Below are positions 26,050-36,070 of a stretch of DNA of 47,493 nucleotides, piece after piece. Positions within the stretch are counted from its first letter, which is position 1. Every line of letters begins with the position of its first letter. The notes below the pieces were generated by a model. The model was not told the DNA's origin, did no database searches, and saw nothing but the letters and a program-made list of their open reading frames with translations. Source of the stretch: Clostridia bacterium (GTDB lineage: Bacteria > Bacillota > Clostridia > Oscillospirales > CAG-272); assembly GCA_017503325.1 (NCBI GenBank), contig JAFVTI010000036.1, positions 1 through 47,493 of the forward strand, written 5' to 3'. The position numbers and the translations under genes are program-made.

Positions 26050-26725
26050 ATTGCTTTGGTACAACGACGCCTTCGCCCTTTACAATGCAGTGCTCGGGGA
26101 TCACCCCGCGCACGCGCACAAGCGGATAGACGGTAGAGTCCTTGCCGATTACCGTACCGGGGCAGAGAACTGCGCCACAGCCAACTTCCACGCCGTCGCC
26201 AAGCACAGCTCCCACCTTTTTGCGCCCTGTCGCAAGCGCGAAATTATCGCCCTTGATGGCCACCTCGCTTTTGTCGCTTTTGACGTTGCTGGTCACAGCC
26301 CCCGCGCCAAGGTGGCTCTTGTAGCCAAGAATCGAGTCGCCCACGTAGTTGTAATGCGGCACTTGCACAGCGTCAAACAGAATGCAGTTTTTGAGCTCGG
26401 TGGAGTTGCCGACAACGGCCCCCGCACCCACGATCACGCTGCTGCGAATATAGGCGCAATGGCGAATCTCCGCACTCTCGCAGATCATGCAAGGCCCCTC
26501 GATCTGCGCACTCGGCGCAACTTTTGCGCTCTTGGCAATATAGACGTGATTGCCCCTGTCTGTATAGATCTCCTTATCAAGGGAAGGGCCGAGACCGCGG
26601 ATAAAGTCAGAAATTTCCGAAAGCGCTTCCCAAGGGTAGGCGTGCTTTTGCAGCAGGGGAGCGGCAATCGTATGCTCAAAACTAAAATAATTGTTGGAAA
26701 ATAAACAAGAAATTTGTCTATTCAT
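26048..26725 (-). CDS. Left-handed beta-helix acyltransferase, GlmU C-terminal-like
   Basis: Protein of 225 residues without a nucleotidyltransferase domain. After an N-terminal helical segment (about 1-60), hexapeptide repeats of a left-handed beta-helix run to the end (VYIAKSAKVAPSAQIEGPCMIC, SSVIVGAGAVVGNSTELKNC, LGAGAVTSNVKSDKSEV, GAVLCPGTVIGKDSTVYP). The layout fits sugar-nucleotide acetyltransferases such as the C-terminal half of GlmU. The ATG at 26725 overlaps the glmM stop by 8 bases and AAGGAG lies about 10 bases upstream. With glmM it may supply UDP-GlcNAc precursors (inference); acetyl-CoA specificity is not shown by sequence. The stop codon lies in the palindrome at 26029-26049. 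Confidence 0.82.
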   Translation of the reverse strand: MNRQISCLFSNNYFSFEHTIAAPLLQKHAYPWEALSEISDFIRGLGPSLDKEIYTDRGNHVYIAKSAKVAPSAQIEGPCMICESAEIRHCAYIRSSVIVGAGAVVGNSTELKNCILFDAVQVPHYNYVGDSILGYKSHLGAGAVTSNVKSDKSEVAIKGDNFALATGRKKVGAVLGDGVEVGCGAVLCPGTVIGKDSTVYPLVRVRGVIPEHCIVKGEGVVVPKQ

Positions 26726-28064
26726 GCAATCCAAGCTCCTTAATTCGCGAAATAACCAGATTTGCATACCGCTCGCAGGCCTCTTGCGTGTCCGATTCTA
26801 CCATGACGCGCACGACAGGCTCTGTGCCGCTTTTGCGCAAAAGGATGCGCCCGCCGGAAAGCTCGTTCTCGGAAAGAGACTTGACAAGTGCCAGGATCTG
26901 CGGGTTTTCCATGACCCTTTGCTTGTCGACCACGCGCAGATTCTGCGTATGCTGCGGCAGCATTCTGACGTCGGCGGCAAGCTTTGCAAGCGTGGTCTTT
27001 TTTTGCAGCATGGTCTCGGTCAGCATGATGGCGGTCAGAATGCCGTCGCCCGTGGTGGCATATTTGGAGAGAATGACGTGACCCGATTGCTCGGCGCCGA
27101 TACGGTAGCCGTTTTGCGCCATGCTCTCCCACAGAAACCTGTCGCCCACGGGTGTAACGTCGTATCGGATGCCTGCTGCATCCAGTGCGCGGAAAAGCCC
27201 CAGATTGGACATGACCGTGACCACGGCTGTATTGTGCGCAAGCTGGCCCTGCTCGCGCAGTGACTTTGCAAGAATATAAAGAATGTGGTCACCGTTGACC
27301 ACCTCTCCGTGCTCGTCCACGGCAAGGCAACGGTCAGCATCACCGTCAAAGGCAAAGCCCACGTCAAGCCCTGCACGCCGCACGTGGTCGGAGAGCCGCT
27401 CAATGTGCGTGGAGCCGCAGCCCTGATTGATATTTGTACCGTCGGGATTTGCCCCGATCACGCTGACTTTTGCTCCCAGTGCCTCAAATACGGCGGGCGC
27501 AATCATCCAGGAAGCACCCGAGGCGCAGTCCAAGCCGATCTTGAGGGATTTGAAGGAGTTGGTGGCAAGTGAGATCAGATAACCCGTGTAGCGATTTCTG
27601 CCCGCGCTGTAGTCCACGATTCTTCCAATCTGCTCGCCTTGGGCAAACGGCAGCTCGGGAATGCTTCCGTCCAGATATTCCTCCACCCGCTCAAGCGTGG
27701 CGTCGTCCATTTTTTCGCCGTTGGCATCCACCAGCTTGATGCCGTTGTCGTAAAAGGGATTGTGGCTGGCGGAGATCATGACTCCGCAATCAAAATCTCC
27801 TTGCCGCACCGCAAAGGAGACGCCCGGTGTAGGGATGACGTGCAGCATGTAGGCGTCTGCTCCCGAGGCAGTCAGCCCCGCCGCAACGGCGTATTCAAAG
27901 CTGTAGCTGGAAAGGCGGGTGTCCTTGCCGATCACCACGCGCGGCTTTTGGTCGCCATGTCGGTAGTACCACCCCAAAAAACGCCCGATCCTGTAGGCGT
28001 GGTCAGCATTGAGCTCCGCACCCGATTTGCCGCGAAAGCCGTCCGTTCCGAAATATTTTGGCAT
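26718..28064 (-). CDS. glmM: Phosphoglucosamine mutase-type phosphohexomutase
   Basis: Protein of 448 residues, the usual GlmM length. GlmM converts glucosamine 6-phosphate to glucosamine 1-phosphate for peptidoglycan precursor synthesis. The N-terminus KYFGTDGFRG is typical. The active-site phosphoserine loop is ISASHNPFYDNGIK, the metal-binding loop FDGDADRCLAVD, and the C-terminal phosphate-binding loop RKSGTEPVVRVM. The ATG at 28064 is chosen over 28163 because the conserved N-terminus starts there with AAGGAA upstream. It is coupled to the beta-helix acetyltransferase by overlap. A related phosphomannomutase/phosphoglucomutase role cannot be fully excluded. Confidence 0.88.
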   Translation of the reverse strand: MPKYFGTDGFRGKSGAELNADHAYRIGRFLGWYYRHGDQKPRVVIGKDTRLSSYSFEYAVAAGLTASGADAYMLHVIPTPGVSFAVRQGDFDCGVMISASHNPFYDNGIKLVDANGEKMDDATLERVEEYLDGSIPELPFAQGEQIGRIVDYSAGRNRYTGYLISLATNSFKSLKIGLDCASGASWMIAPAVFEALGAKVSVIGANPDGTNINQGCGSTHIERLSDHVRRAGLDVGFAFDGDADRCLAVDEHGEVVNGDHILYILAKSLREQGQLAHNTAVVTVMSNLGLFRALDAAGIRYDVTPVGDRFLWESMAQNGYRIGAEQSGHVILSKYATTGDGILTAIMLTETMLQKKTTLAKLAADVRMLPQHTQNLRVVDKQRVMENPQILALVKSLSENELSGGRILLRKSGTEPVVRVMVESDTQEACERYANLVISRIKELGLHE

Positions 28065-28218
28065 ATTGTCGCTTCCTTTCAGAAAATAATTCATTACAGT
28101 ATATTCCAAAATTGTGTTCTCTCTATCCCAAAAAGCAAAAAAAGTTTGCCGCGTGATGCGCAAACTTACTAAAAGAGGTGGCTAAAACTTGTCCAAATTG
28201 CTTTATTTTTGAAAGCTC

Positions 28219-28247
28219 TTGCAAAGCAAAAAGCATTTTGGTATAAT
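28219..28247 (+). promoter_or_regulatory. Promoter of the GH106-type gene
   Basis: TTGCAA (28219-28224), 17-bp spacer, TATAAT (28242-28247) with TG one base before it (extended -10). Confidence 0.82.
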
Positions 28248-28279
28248 GATAGCAATCACACATAGTACGGAGGTGTACC

Positions 28280-31200
28280 ATGAGCAAAAAAGAGTTATAC
28301 GGCACGTTTGCCGCGCCCGGTGTGGAATGGCGCGGAAAGCCCTTCTGGTCCTGGAACGGCGAGCTGAGAGAAGAGGAGCTTGTCAGACAGGTTGAGGTCA
28401 TGAAGGAAATGGGCCTTGGCGGATATTTTATGCACTCGCGTGCGGGACTGATCACCGAATATCTGGGAGACGAATGGTTTGACCTGATCAACGCGGTTGC
28501 CGATGCAGGCGAGAAGATGGGCATGGAGTCCTGGCTGTACGACGAGGACCGCTGGCCTTCCGGCTCTGCAGGCGGTAAGGTCACGGTTGACGAGCAGTAC
28601 CGCAAAAAGTCGCTGTTCGTGTTTGAAACCGAGCCCGAGAAGCTGGCGTGGAATGATCAGAGCATCGCACTGTACGTCGCAAAGGTAGACGGCATCAACG
28701 TATATGCGTACGAGGAGATCGATACCGCAGAGCTGGCTTGTGTCAACTGTATGCGCCGTGCCGTCAAGTCGGCGATTGACAGACTTGCGCCCACGGCAGA
28801 GGATCAGCCTGGCGAGTGGAAGACGCTGCGCTTCGCCATCGTGCCCGACGAGCCCAACTCCAACTATAACGGCACCACCTATATCGACACCATGTCGTAT
28901 AAGGCGGTCTACAAGTTCATTGACATGACGCACGAGGAGTACAAGCGTCGCTGCGGCGACCGCATCGGTACTTCCATCAAGGGCATTTTTACCGATGAGC
29001 CCCATCGCGGCCATTGCTTTGACAATTACCGCAATCACGACGGCGTCATTTCCTGCGCAATGGCCTGGACGGACGATATTTTCGACGAGTTTGTAAAAAG
29101 ATACGGCTACGACGCTCGCCCCATTCTGCCCGAGCTGTTTTACAGATACGAGGGCAAGCAGGTAGCGCCCGTCAAGCTGCATTATATCGATCTTGCCAAC
29201 AACCTGTTTATCGAGCGCTTTGCCATGCCCATCAATCAGTGGTGTAAGGCGAACGGCATCGAGTTTACGGGTCACGTGCTGCACGAGGATTCCTTGATGA
29301 ATCAGACCGTGCCCAACGGCTCGCTCATGCGTTTTTACGAGCACATGGGATACCCCGGCGTGGACTGCCTGACCGAGCATAACCGCTGCTATTGGATCGT
29401 CAAGCAGCTTTCCTCGGCAGCGCGTCAGCTGGATAAAAAGTGGCTGTTGTCCGAGCTGTACGGCTGCACCGGCTGGCAGTTTGATTTCAAGGCGCACAAG
29501 GCTGTCGGCGACTGGCAGGCGTTGTTCGGCATCAATCTGCGTTGCCAGCACCTTTCCTGGTATACCATGGAAGGGGAGAGCAAGCGCGATTATCCCGCGT
29601 CCATCCTGCACCAGTCTCCCTGGTATAAGGATTACGCCACGGTCGAGGATCACTTTGCCCGCATGGGCGTCATCCTGGCAGCAGGCAAGCCCGATTGCGA
29701 CGTATTGGTGCTCAACCCCATTGAATCCCTTTGGTGTCAGGCGTACCTTGGCTGGGCACAGTGGATCAGTAACGTCTCGCCCGACGTGGCTCCCTACGAG
29801 CAGAGATATGCGCAGCTGTTCCACATGCTGACCGACAATCAGATCGACTTTGACTATGGTGAAGAGCAGATCATGCGCGACAAGTGGTCGCTGGATGCGG
29901 ATGCAGACGGCAAGGCCGTGCTGCGCATCGGCAGCGCGACCTACAAGACCGTACTGGTGACCAATATGCTGACCATCCGTCCCACCACGCTTGCCATTCT
30001 GAAGGCATTCAAGGATGCGGGCGGCGAGGTCATTTTCGCAGGCGACGTACCCGCTTACGTGGATGCGGTTGCCTCCGATGCTCCCGCAGCGCTGGCTGCT
30101 TGCTGCAAGCAGGTCGGCTTTGACGAGAGCGAAATCGTGGATGCTATCAGAGCGACCTCCGAGTGCTACGCAAGCGTGACCGATGCCGATGGCAAGACCG
30201 AAAAGGCCGTATTCGTGCAGGTCAGACGCGACGTGGACGGCGAGGGCGGCATGGCCGCCGTGCTGCTCAACACCGACCGCCAAAACGCACGCAAGGATCT
30301 TGTGCTGCACGTTGCCGTGCCCGCAGGCATGAGCGTTGAGGAATGGGATCTTGAGAGCGGAAAGCGTTATAATACAAAGGTAAACTGGAAGGACGGCATT
30401 GCCGAGATCGGCTTTGATCTGGATGCTGCAGGCACGCGTTGCTTTGTGCTGACCGCACAGCGCGAGCAGCTGCCCGTGCAGAGCGCGTATGCCGTAAAGC
30501 AAGCCCTGGAGATCACCGAGGCCGAGTTTGCCCCCATTCTTGACGAGCAGAACGTCTGCGTGCTGGACTATTGCCGCTGGAGATGGGCGGACGGCGAGTG
30601 GAGCGAGAGTGCCGAGGCGCTCAGGATCGACCAGAAGGTGCGCGATGCAGTCGGCATCGAGCGTCGTGGTGGAGAGATGCTGCAGCCTTGGTTTGCAAAG
30701 CTGCACCACAAGCAGAAATACGGTGAGATCGAGCTGGAATACGAGTTCTATATCGACCAAATGCCCGCAGGACAGGTGGTTTTGGCGGGTGAGAGACCCG
30801 AGACCAATGCGTATTCGATCAACGGCGTGGCCTTGGAAAATAAGGATATCAACGATTTCTGGGTGGACGACTGCTTCAAGAAGATGTATATCCCCGAGGG
30901 TGCGCTCAAGCTTGGCAGAAACGTGGTCACTATCAAGGTCAATTTCATGCGTACCACCAACATCGAGGCCATTTATCTGGTCGGTGACTTTGGTGTCGCG
31001 CTGTCCGAAACCAATAAGCGCACGCTGGTTGCTTCTCCCGAGAGAGTCGGCCTTGGAAACTATGCAAATTATGCGCTGCCGTTCTATACCGGCAGCATGA
31101 CCTACCGCATCCTGCCCGAGATGTACGCCGGGCTTACGCTCGAAGAGGGTGACCGCGTCATGCTTTCCGCCAAGTTTACGGGCGGCTGCTTCAAGGTAAT

Positions 31201-31465
31201 CACCGAGGACGGTGCGGTGCAGGTCTGCGGCTGGGATCCCTACGAAGCAGACGTGACTGAGGCTGTCAAGGCAGGGCAGAGCATTGACCTTTGCGTGGTC
31301 GGCACCAGAAAGAACGTATTCGGCCCGCTTCACCAGCTGCCCGCCATCGCAGGCGCATGCGGCCCCGGAAACTTTGTCACGGGCGGACCTGCCTGGACCG
31401 ACGAGTACGTGCTGATCGACAGCGGCGCACAGAGCATTCAAATTACAGTTGAAACCGTAATTTGA
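28280..31465 (+). CDS. GH106-type alpha-L-rhamnosidase family protein
   Basis: Protein of 1061 residues. The N-terminal segment (FWSWNGELREEELVRQ, LGGYFMHSRAGL, YDEDRWPSGSAGG) is typical of the Glyco_hydro_106 family, whose members remove alpha-linked L-rhamnose from plant or bacterial glycans. A large TIM-barrel region contains acidic motifs (GIFTDEPHRG, GHVLHEDSL, LLSELYGCTGW) suited to a calcium-dependent inverting enzyme. The C-terminus is beta-sandwich-like. No signal peptide is seen, so it would act inside the cell on imported oligosaccharides. No transporter or other sugar gene is adjacent; it stands alone with its own promoter and terminator. Confidence 0.85.
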   Translation: MSKKELYGTFAAPGVEWRGKPFWSWNGELREEELVRQVEVMKEMGLGGYFMHSRAGLITEYLGDEWFDLINAVADAGEKMGMESWLYDEDRWPSGSAGGKVTVDEQYRKKSLFVFETEPEKLAWNDQSIALYVAKVDGINVYAYEEIDTAELACVNCMRRAVKSAIDRLAPTAEDQPGEWKTLRFAIVPDEPNSNYNGTTYIDTMSYKAVYKFIDMTHEEYKRRCGDRIGTSIKGIFTDEPHRGHCFDNYRNHDGVISCAMAWTDDIFDEFVKRYGYDARPILPELFYRYEGKQVAPVKLHYIDLANNLFIERFAMPINQWCKANGIEFTGHVLHEDSLMNQTVPNGSLMRFYEHMGYPGVDCLTEHNRCYWIVKQLSSAARQLDKKWLLSELYGCTGWQFDFKAHKAVGDWQALFGINLRCQHLSWYTMEGESKRDYPASILHQSPWYKDYATVEDHFARMGVILAAGKPDCDVLVLNPIESLWCQAYLGWAQWISNVSPDVAPYEQRYAQLFHMLTDNQIDFDYGEEQIMRDKWSLDADADGKAVLRIGSATYKTVLVTNMLTIRPTTLAILKAFKDAGGEVIFAGDVPAYVDAVASDAPAALAACCKQVGFDESEIVDAIRATSECYASVTDADGKTEKAVFVQVRRDVDGEGGMAAVLLNTDRQNARKDLVLHVAVPAGMSVEEWDLESGKRYNTKVNWKDGIAEIGFDLDAAGTRCFVLTAQREQLPVQSAYAVKQALEITEAEFAPILDEQNVCVLDYCRWRWADGEWSESAEALRIDQKVRDAVGIERRGGEMLQPWFAKLHHKQKYGEIELEYEFYIDQMPAGQVVLAGERPETNAYSINGVALENKDINDFWVDDCFKKMYIPEGALKLGRNVVTIKVNFMRTTNIEAIYLVGDFGVALSETNKRTLVASPERVGLGNYANYALPFYTGSMTYRILPEMYAGLTLEEGDRVMLSAKFTGGCFKVITEDGAVQVCGWDPYEADVTEAVKAGQSIDLCVVGTRKNVFGPLHQLPAIAGACGPGNFVTGGPAWTDEYVLIDSGAQSIQITVETVI

Positions 31466-31501
31466 TGCGAATGCAGAATGCAAAATGCAGAATTAAAGTT
31501 G

Positions 31502-31527
31502 AAAACCCTTGCCCAAGCAAGGGTTTT
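31502..31527 (+). terminator. Terminator of the GH106-type gene
   Basis: AAAACCCTTGC (31502-31512), loop CCAA, GCAAGGGTTTT (31517-31527), then CTTTG. Confidence 0.9.
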
Positions 31528-31688
31528 CTTTGACTGATTGTATCGCTTTCAGGCAATTCGGTTCGGACTCTCGTTGGGTTACCATCACCAAACGCAGATC
31601 ATTTTCCGAAATTTTTTTCGAAATGATGTCAGGATCAGGGAAAAATGTTGTATGATAAGGCAGAGAGACAATGAAAGGAGAATCCGAC

Positions 31689-32246
31689 ATGCAAGACGAT
31701 ATGATCATTGCGTTGTACTACCAAAGGGACGAGCAGGCAATTGCGCAGACCAACGCAAAATACGGTGCATATTGCACAAGCATTGCGCAGAACATTCTGC
31801 ACAATATGCAGGATAGCGAGGAATGCGTCAACGACACCTGGCTTTGCGCCTGGAATTCCATGCCTCCTGCCAATCCGCCCATCCTGCGTACGTATCTTGG
31901 CAGGATCACGCGCAATTTTGCCATCAATCGCTATAAAGAGCAGCATCGCCAAAAGCGTGGCGGGCACACGGTTGAAGCAATTGCCGAGCTTGGGGATATT
32001 GCTTCACCCGAGACCGAGGTGCAGGCGCAAATGGATAAGCAGGAGTTTGCGCGCGTGTTCAATGCGTTTCTGTACAGCTTGCCCGAGCGCGATTGCAACG
32101 TATTTCTGCGCCGCTACTTTTACGCGGAATCCGCGCAGGAGATTGCCAAGCGTTACGGACTGAAGCAGGATAACGTGCTCAAAATTCTTTCCCGTACAAG
32201 GCAAAAGCTCAAGGAATATCTTAAGGAGGAGGGAATCTACCTATGA
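31689..32246 (+). CDS. ECF-like sigma-70 family RNA polymerase sigma factor
   Basis: Protein of 185 residues with only sigma regions 2 and 4. Region 2 (about 10-90) includes DSEECVNDTWLCAWNSMP and the DNA-contacting TYLGRITRNFAINRYKEQHR. Region 4 (about 120-180) has LPERDCNVFLRRYFY and a helix-turn-helix AQEIAKRYGLKQDNVLKILSR. Such factors direct RNA polymerase to a small regulon under a surface signal. AAAGGAG stands 8 bases before the ATG at 31689. Its stop overlaps the next start (ATGA), so the downstream membrane protein is its likely anti-sigma partner. The 160-bp upstream spacer has a TATGAT at 31651-31656 but no clear promoter. Confidence 0.92.
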   Translation: MQDDMIIALYYQRDEQAIAQTNAKYGAYCTSIAQNILHNMQDSEECVNDTWLCAWNSMPPANPPILRTYLGRITRNFAINRYKEQHRQKRGGHTVEAIAELGDIASPETEVQAQMDKQEFARVFNAFLYSLPERDCNVFLRRYFYAESAQEIAKRYGLKQDNVLKILSRTRQKLKEYLKEEGIYL

Positions 32247-33295
32247 CCGAATTGGTACTTTTTGAACTGATGAGTGAGGCGGACTGTGAGCTGCTGGCAC
32301 GCTCCGATGTGCGCATCAACGTGCGCCGTAAGATGGGGATGCGGATCGTTTTGATTGCTGCAATTCTGAGTACTGTGTTGGTTGCTACGCTGTTTGTGGG
32401 TGCGTTTGCCGCTGTACGCAATTTCAAGGAGAATCACCCCGAAATACAGGGCGGACTTGTGGAGGTTTTGAGCGTGGCGCTTGCGGATGAAGATAGTATT
32501 CTGTTCGAGGTGCTCCCCGAGAACGTCAAGCTGGAGCTTGGAGAACTGATCGTCAAGCTTGGCGGCGAAAATCCCTTTACACCGCTTGGACCGGGGGAGA
32601 GTGAAACGGAAATCGAAACAGAATCCGAAACAGAATCCGAAACAGAATTCGAATCCAACAACGAACAGCCGTGGCATAAAGAATGTGAATTTTGCGGCGC
32701 ACTTGACGGTGAAAACCGTTGGTTTATCGCAATGGTCATTGATTCAAATACCGTAAAGCCGATCGGTGAAAACTGTATTGAAGCCTATAAGGTAGGTGAT
32801 GCAGGCTTCCAAGTAAACTTCTTAGGAGATAATCCCATCGAGAAGCAAGGATTGGTTGCGGGAGATATTGTTTGCGTCACCTATAACGGACACTTTCTTG
32901 ATACGGACCCGTGTCAGATTTATCCCGATTCCATTGATCCAATCAAACAGAATGAGGGTGAAACGACTGAAGCCCCGTTTGACTATGAAACATTATTTGA
33001 TTATGAAATGCAATATAAGCCGACGTATGCGGACTATTTGAAAATTGAGATAGATATGACGGTTGAAGAGGTCGTCGAGATTCTTGGAAAACCGCACGGC
33101 ACGGATGCTGCAGTGGGGAGCAAGTATTTGCTCTGGGAGATGACAGAGGGTGGCAGTTGTATCGTCAAAGTGGTTTCGCTCAATGCAAAGGAGAACCCTA
33201 CGGAATGGTCGGATATTCTCAAACCGCATTACGGTGGCGCAATCATAACGTATCATTACTATTATGCCCCGGAGTCGGCGCAGGACGGAGAATAA
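32243..33295 (+). CDS. Single-pass membrane protein, probable anti-sigma partner
   Basis: Protein of 350 residues, start-stop overlapped with the sigma gene. The short cytoplasmic N-terminus (about 1-32; MTELVLFELMSEADCELLARSD) would contact the sigma factor. One membrane helix follows (about 34-58, IVLIAAILSTVLVATLFVGAF). Outside are a helical part, a Ser/Glu/Thr-repeat linker (about 118-135), a segment with a CxxC pair (CEFCG), and a C-terminal SmpA/OmlA-like unit (TVEEVVEILGKPHG...YLLWEM). There is no zinc anti-sigma motif. The pairing and topology imply an anti-sigma or sensor role, but this is inference; the family is not one I can name. Confidence 0.75.
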   Translation: MTELVLFELMSEADCELLARSDVRINVRRKMGMRIVLIAAILSTVLVATLFVGAFAAVRNFKENHPEIQGGLVEVLSVALADEDSILFEVLPENVKLELGELIVKLGGENPFTPLGPGESETEIETESETESETEFESNNEQPWHKECEFCGALDGENRWFIAMVIDSNTVKPIGENCIEAYKVGDAGFQVNFLGDNPIEKQGLVAGDIVCVTYNGHFLDTDPCQIYPDSIDPIKQNEGETTEAPFDYETLFDYEMQYKPTYADYLKIEIDMTVEEVVEILGKPHGTDAAVGSKYLLWEMTEGGSCIVKVVSLNAKENPTEWSDILKPHYGGAIITYHYYYAPESAQDGE

Positions 33296-33338
33296 AAAGG
33301 CAGAGCAGCCCCCGAATTCGGACTCAGACAAAATGAAA

Positions 33339-33366
33339 TCCGCCAACGGCACATGCCGTTGGCGGA
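33339..33366. terminator. Terminator between the sigma operon and valS
   Basis: TCCGCCAACGGC (33339-33350), loop ACAT, GCCGTTGGCGGA (33355-33366), followed by ACTTTTGTTT. It lies between convergent genes and is likely used from both sides. Confidence 0.88.
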
Positions 33367-33394
33367 TACTTTTGTTTATCAGGTTTTTTGTGGT

Positions 33395-36037
33395 TTAACC
33401 CAGCTTTGCAAGTGCTGCGGTGACGCCTGCGAGGTTCTCGCGGTACTTTTCCATCTTGGCCTTCTCGCCCTCCACAACGGCGGCGGGAGCCTTCTGCACA
33501 AAGCCCTGATTGGAGAGCTTCTTTTCAATGCGCGCGATCTCGTCCTCCAGCTTTTTCTGTTCTGCTGCAAGTCTTGCTTTTTCCTTTTCAAAGTCGATGA
33601 TATCGGCCATGGGCAGGAAAATAGCGGCAGAGTCGGTGATGATCTGAACGGCATTGTCGCCCGAAACCAGAGCAGCGTCAAACGCGTCTGCTACGATGAC
33701 CTCGGATGCGGATGCAAGTCTTGCAAAGAAGCCTGCGGCTGCCAGGAAGCAGGCGTCGTACTTGGTTGCAATGTAGACCTTTGCCTTGCGGGAGGGAGCT
33801 ACGTTCATCTCTGCGCGGCGGGTACGGATGGCGCGGATGGCGTCGATAACGCGTGCCATATCTTCGGACTCTTCTGCGAAGCAGGGAACCTTAGCAGCGT
33901 CGGGGTACTCGGCGATCATGATGCTCTCGTCATCGTGAGGCAGAGACTGGTAAATCTCCTCGGTGATAAAGGGCATGAAGGGATGCAGCAGCTTGAGCGT
34001 CTCGATCAGCACGTAAGCGATGACGTTCTGGCAAACGATATTGCCCGCGCTTTCCTTGTCGGAAAGTCTGGTCTTGGCAAGCTCGATATACCAGTCGCAG
34101 AAGATATCCCAAATGAAATCGTACAGAGAGGACAGCGCAATGCCCAGCTCGTACTTGTCAAGGTTGGCGCGAACGCTCTCAACCGTCTTGTGCAGCTCGG
34201 TAAGGATCCACTTGTCCTCGGTGGCAAGCTCGGATTCTGCAGGCAGAGCAACCTGATCGATGGTCAGATTCATACGAACGAAGCGAGATGCGTTCCACAG
34301 CTTGTTTGCAAAGTTGCGGGCAGCCTCGATCTTTTCGTCCGAGAAGCGCATGTCGTTTCCGGGCGAGTTACCGGTAGCCAGCGCAAAGCGGAGCGCGTCT
34401 GCACCGTACTTGTCAATGATCTCCAGAGGATCAATGCCGTTGCCCAAGGACTTGGACATCTTTCTGCCCTGTGCGTCACGCACCAGGCCGTGAATCAGAA
34501 CGGTATCAAAGGGAACGTTATCGGTATATGCCAGCGCTGAGAAGATCATTCTGGAAACCCAGAAGGTGATGATATCGTAGCCGGTGACCAGCGTGTTGGT
34601 GGGATAGAAGTACTTCAGATCCTCGGTCTCTTCGGGCCAGCCCAGCGTAGAGAAGGGCCAGAGCGCAGAGGAGAACCAGGTATCCAGCGTGTCGGGATCC
34701 TGACGCATCGCCTTGCCGCACTTGGGGCAAACTGCAGACGCATCCTTGGTGACCACGGTCTCGCCGCAATCGTCGCAGTAGAACGCGGGAATGCGGTGAC
34801 CCCACCACAGCTGACGGGAAATGCACCAGTCGCGGATATTCTCCATCCAGTGGAAGTAGTTCTTTTCAAATCTTTCGGGAACGAAACGGATGTCCTTGTT
34901 GCGGACCGCATCGATCGCGGGCTTTGCCAGGGGCTCCATTTTGACGAACCACTGAAGCGATACGCGGGGCTCAATGGTCGAGCCGCAGCGGTAGCAGGTG
35001 CCGACGTTGTGTGCGTAATTGTCTACCTTGATTAAGAAACCGCCCTCTTCCAGATCCTTGACAATCTGTTTTCTTGCAACAAAGCGATCCATGCCTGCGT
35101 ATGCGGGGTAGTCCTCGGTGATCTTTGCGTCATCGGTCATGACATTGATCACGGGCAGGTTATGGCGTGCACCGACCTCAAAGTCGTTGGGGTCGTGCGC
35201 GGGCGTGATCTTGACGCAGCCGGTACCGAAATCGGCCTCAACGTAATCGTCTGCAATCACGGGGATCTCTCTGCCGACCAAGGGAAGGATGAGCATTTTT
35301 CCAACCATATCCTTGTATCTCTCATCATTGGGGTTGACCGCAACTGCGGTGTCGCCCAAGAGCGTCTCGGGACGGGTAGTTGCAACCTCAAGGTAGCCGC
35401 TGCCGTCCTTGAAGGGGTAGCGGATATGCCAGAAGTGGCCTGCCTGATCCTCGTATTCTACCTCGGCGTCCGAGATGGAGGTCAGACATTTGGGGCACCA
35501 GTTGATAATGCGGTTGCCGCGATAGATCAGCCCCTTGTCGTACAGCTTGACGAAAACGGTCTTGACCGCCTCGGAGCAGCCCTCGTCCAAAGTGAATCTC
35601 TCACGCGACCAGTCGCAGGAGGAGCCCATCTTTTTCAGCTGAGAAATGATTCTGCCGCCGTACTGCTCCTTCCAGGCCCACGCGCGCTCAAGGAAACCGT
35701 CTCTGCCAAGGTCTTCCTTGGTAATGCCTTCCTTGCGCATTGCCTCCACGATCTTGGCCTCGGTTGCGATCGATGCGTGGTCGGTGCCGGGCAGCCACAG
35801 CGTGCAAAAGCCTGCCATACGCTTATAGCGGATCAGAATATCCTGCAGGGTGTTGTCCAGGGCGTGGCCCATGTGCAGCTGACCTGTAATGTTTGGAGGG
35901 GGAATGACGATGGTGAACGAGGGCTTATTATGGTCAATGGTGGGGGTAAAATAACCCTTTTCGCACCAGTTGGCATAGATCTTGTCCTCAAAATCACCGG
36001 GGGAATAGGTTTTCGGTAATTCGTTGTAGGAATTCAT
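33395..36037 (-). CDS. valS: Valyl-tRNA synthetase
   Basis: Class I synthetase of 880 residues that charges tRNA-Val and hydrolyses Thr-tRNA-Val. The HIGH motif reads HMGH in [17 protein letters not shown] is in [16 protein letters not shown]. The editing (CP1) domain has [16 protein letters not shown] zinc-type CPKCG motif is at the tRNA-binding insertion. The C-terminus is the ValRS coiled coil ([19 protein letters not shown]). The start at 36037 has AAGGAG upstream and begins the conserved [15 protein letters not shown]; an upstream start at 36082 would lie next to the T-box terminator. Expression is under T-box control. Confidence 0.97.
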   Translation of the reverse strand: MNSYNELPKTYSPGDFEDKIYANWCEKGYFTPTIDHNKPSFTIVIPPPNITGQLHMGHALDNTLQDILIRYKRMAGFCTLWLPGTDHASIATEAKIVEAMRKEGITKEDLGRDGFLERAWAWKEQYGGRIISQLKKMGSSCDWSRERFTLDEGCSEAVKTVFVKLYDKGLIYRGNRIINWCPKCLTSISDAEVEYEDQAGHFWHIRYPFKDGSGYLEVATTRPETLLGDTAVAVNPNDERYKDMVGKMLILPLVGREIPVIADDYVEADFGTGCVKITPAHDPNDFEVGARHNLPVINVMTDDAKITEDYPAYAGMDRFVARKQIVKDLEEGGFLIKVDNYAHNVGTCYRCGSTIEPRVSLQWFVKMEPLAKPAIDAVRNKDIRFVPERFEKNYFHWMENIRDWCISRQLWWGHRIPAFYCDDCGETVVTKDASAVCPKCGKAMRQDPDTLDTWFSSALWPFSTLGWPEETEDLKYFYPTNTLVTGYDIITFWVSRMIFSALAYTDNVPFDTVLIHGLVRDAQGRKMSKSLGNGIDPLEIIDKYGADALRFALATGNSPGNDMRFSDEKIEAARNFANKLWNASRFVRMNLTIDQVALPAESELATEDKWILTELHKTVESVRANLDKYELGIALSSLYDFIWDIFCDWYIELAKTRLSDKESAGNIVCQNVIAYVLIETLKLLHPFMPFITEEIYQSLPHDDESIMIAEYPDAAKVPCFAEESEDMARVIDAIRAIRTRRAEMNVAPSRKAKVYIATKYDACFLAAAGFFARLASASEVIVADAFDAALVSGDNAVQIITDSAAIFLPMADIIDFEKEKARLAAEQKKLEDEIARIEKKLSNQGFVQKAPAAVVEGEKAKMEKYRENLAGVTAALAKLG

Positions 36038-36070
36038 GTCTATTTTCTCCTTACTATAATTTTCAAAATA

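Noticed and set aside
28295..31483. 1062-codon open frame antisense to the GH106-type gene
   Set aside because: It is a shadow of a GC-biased gene: no ribosome binding site, His/Leu/Val-rich meaningless product, and full overlap with a recognised family protein.
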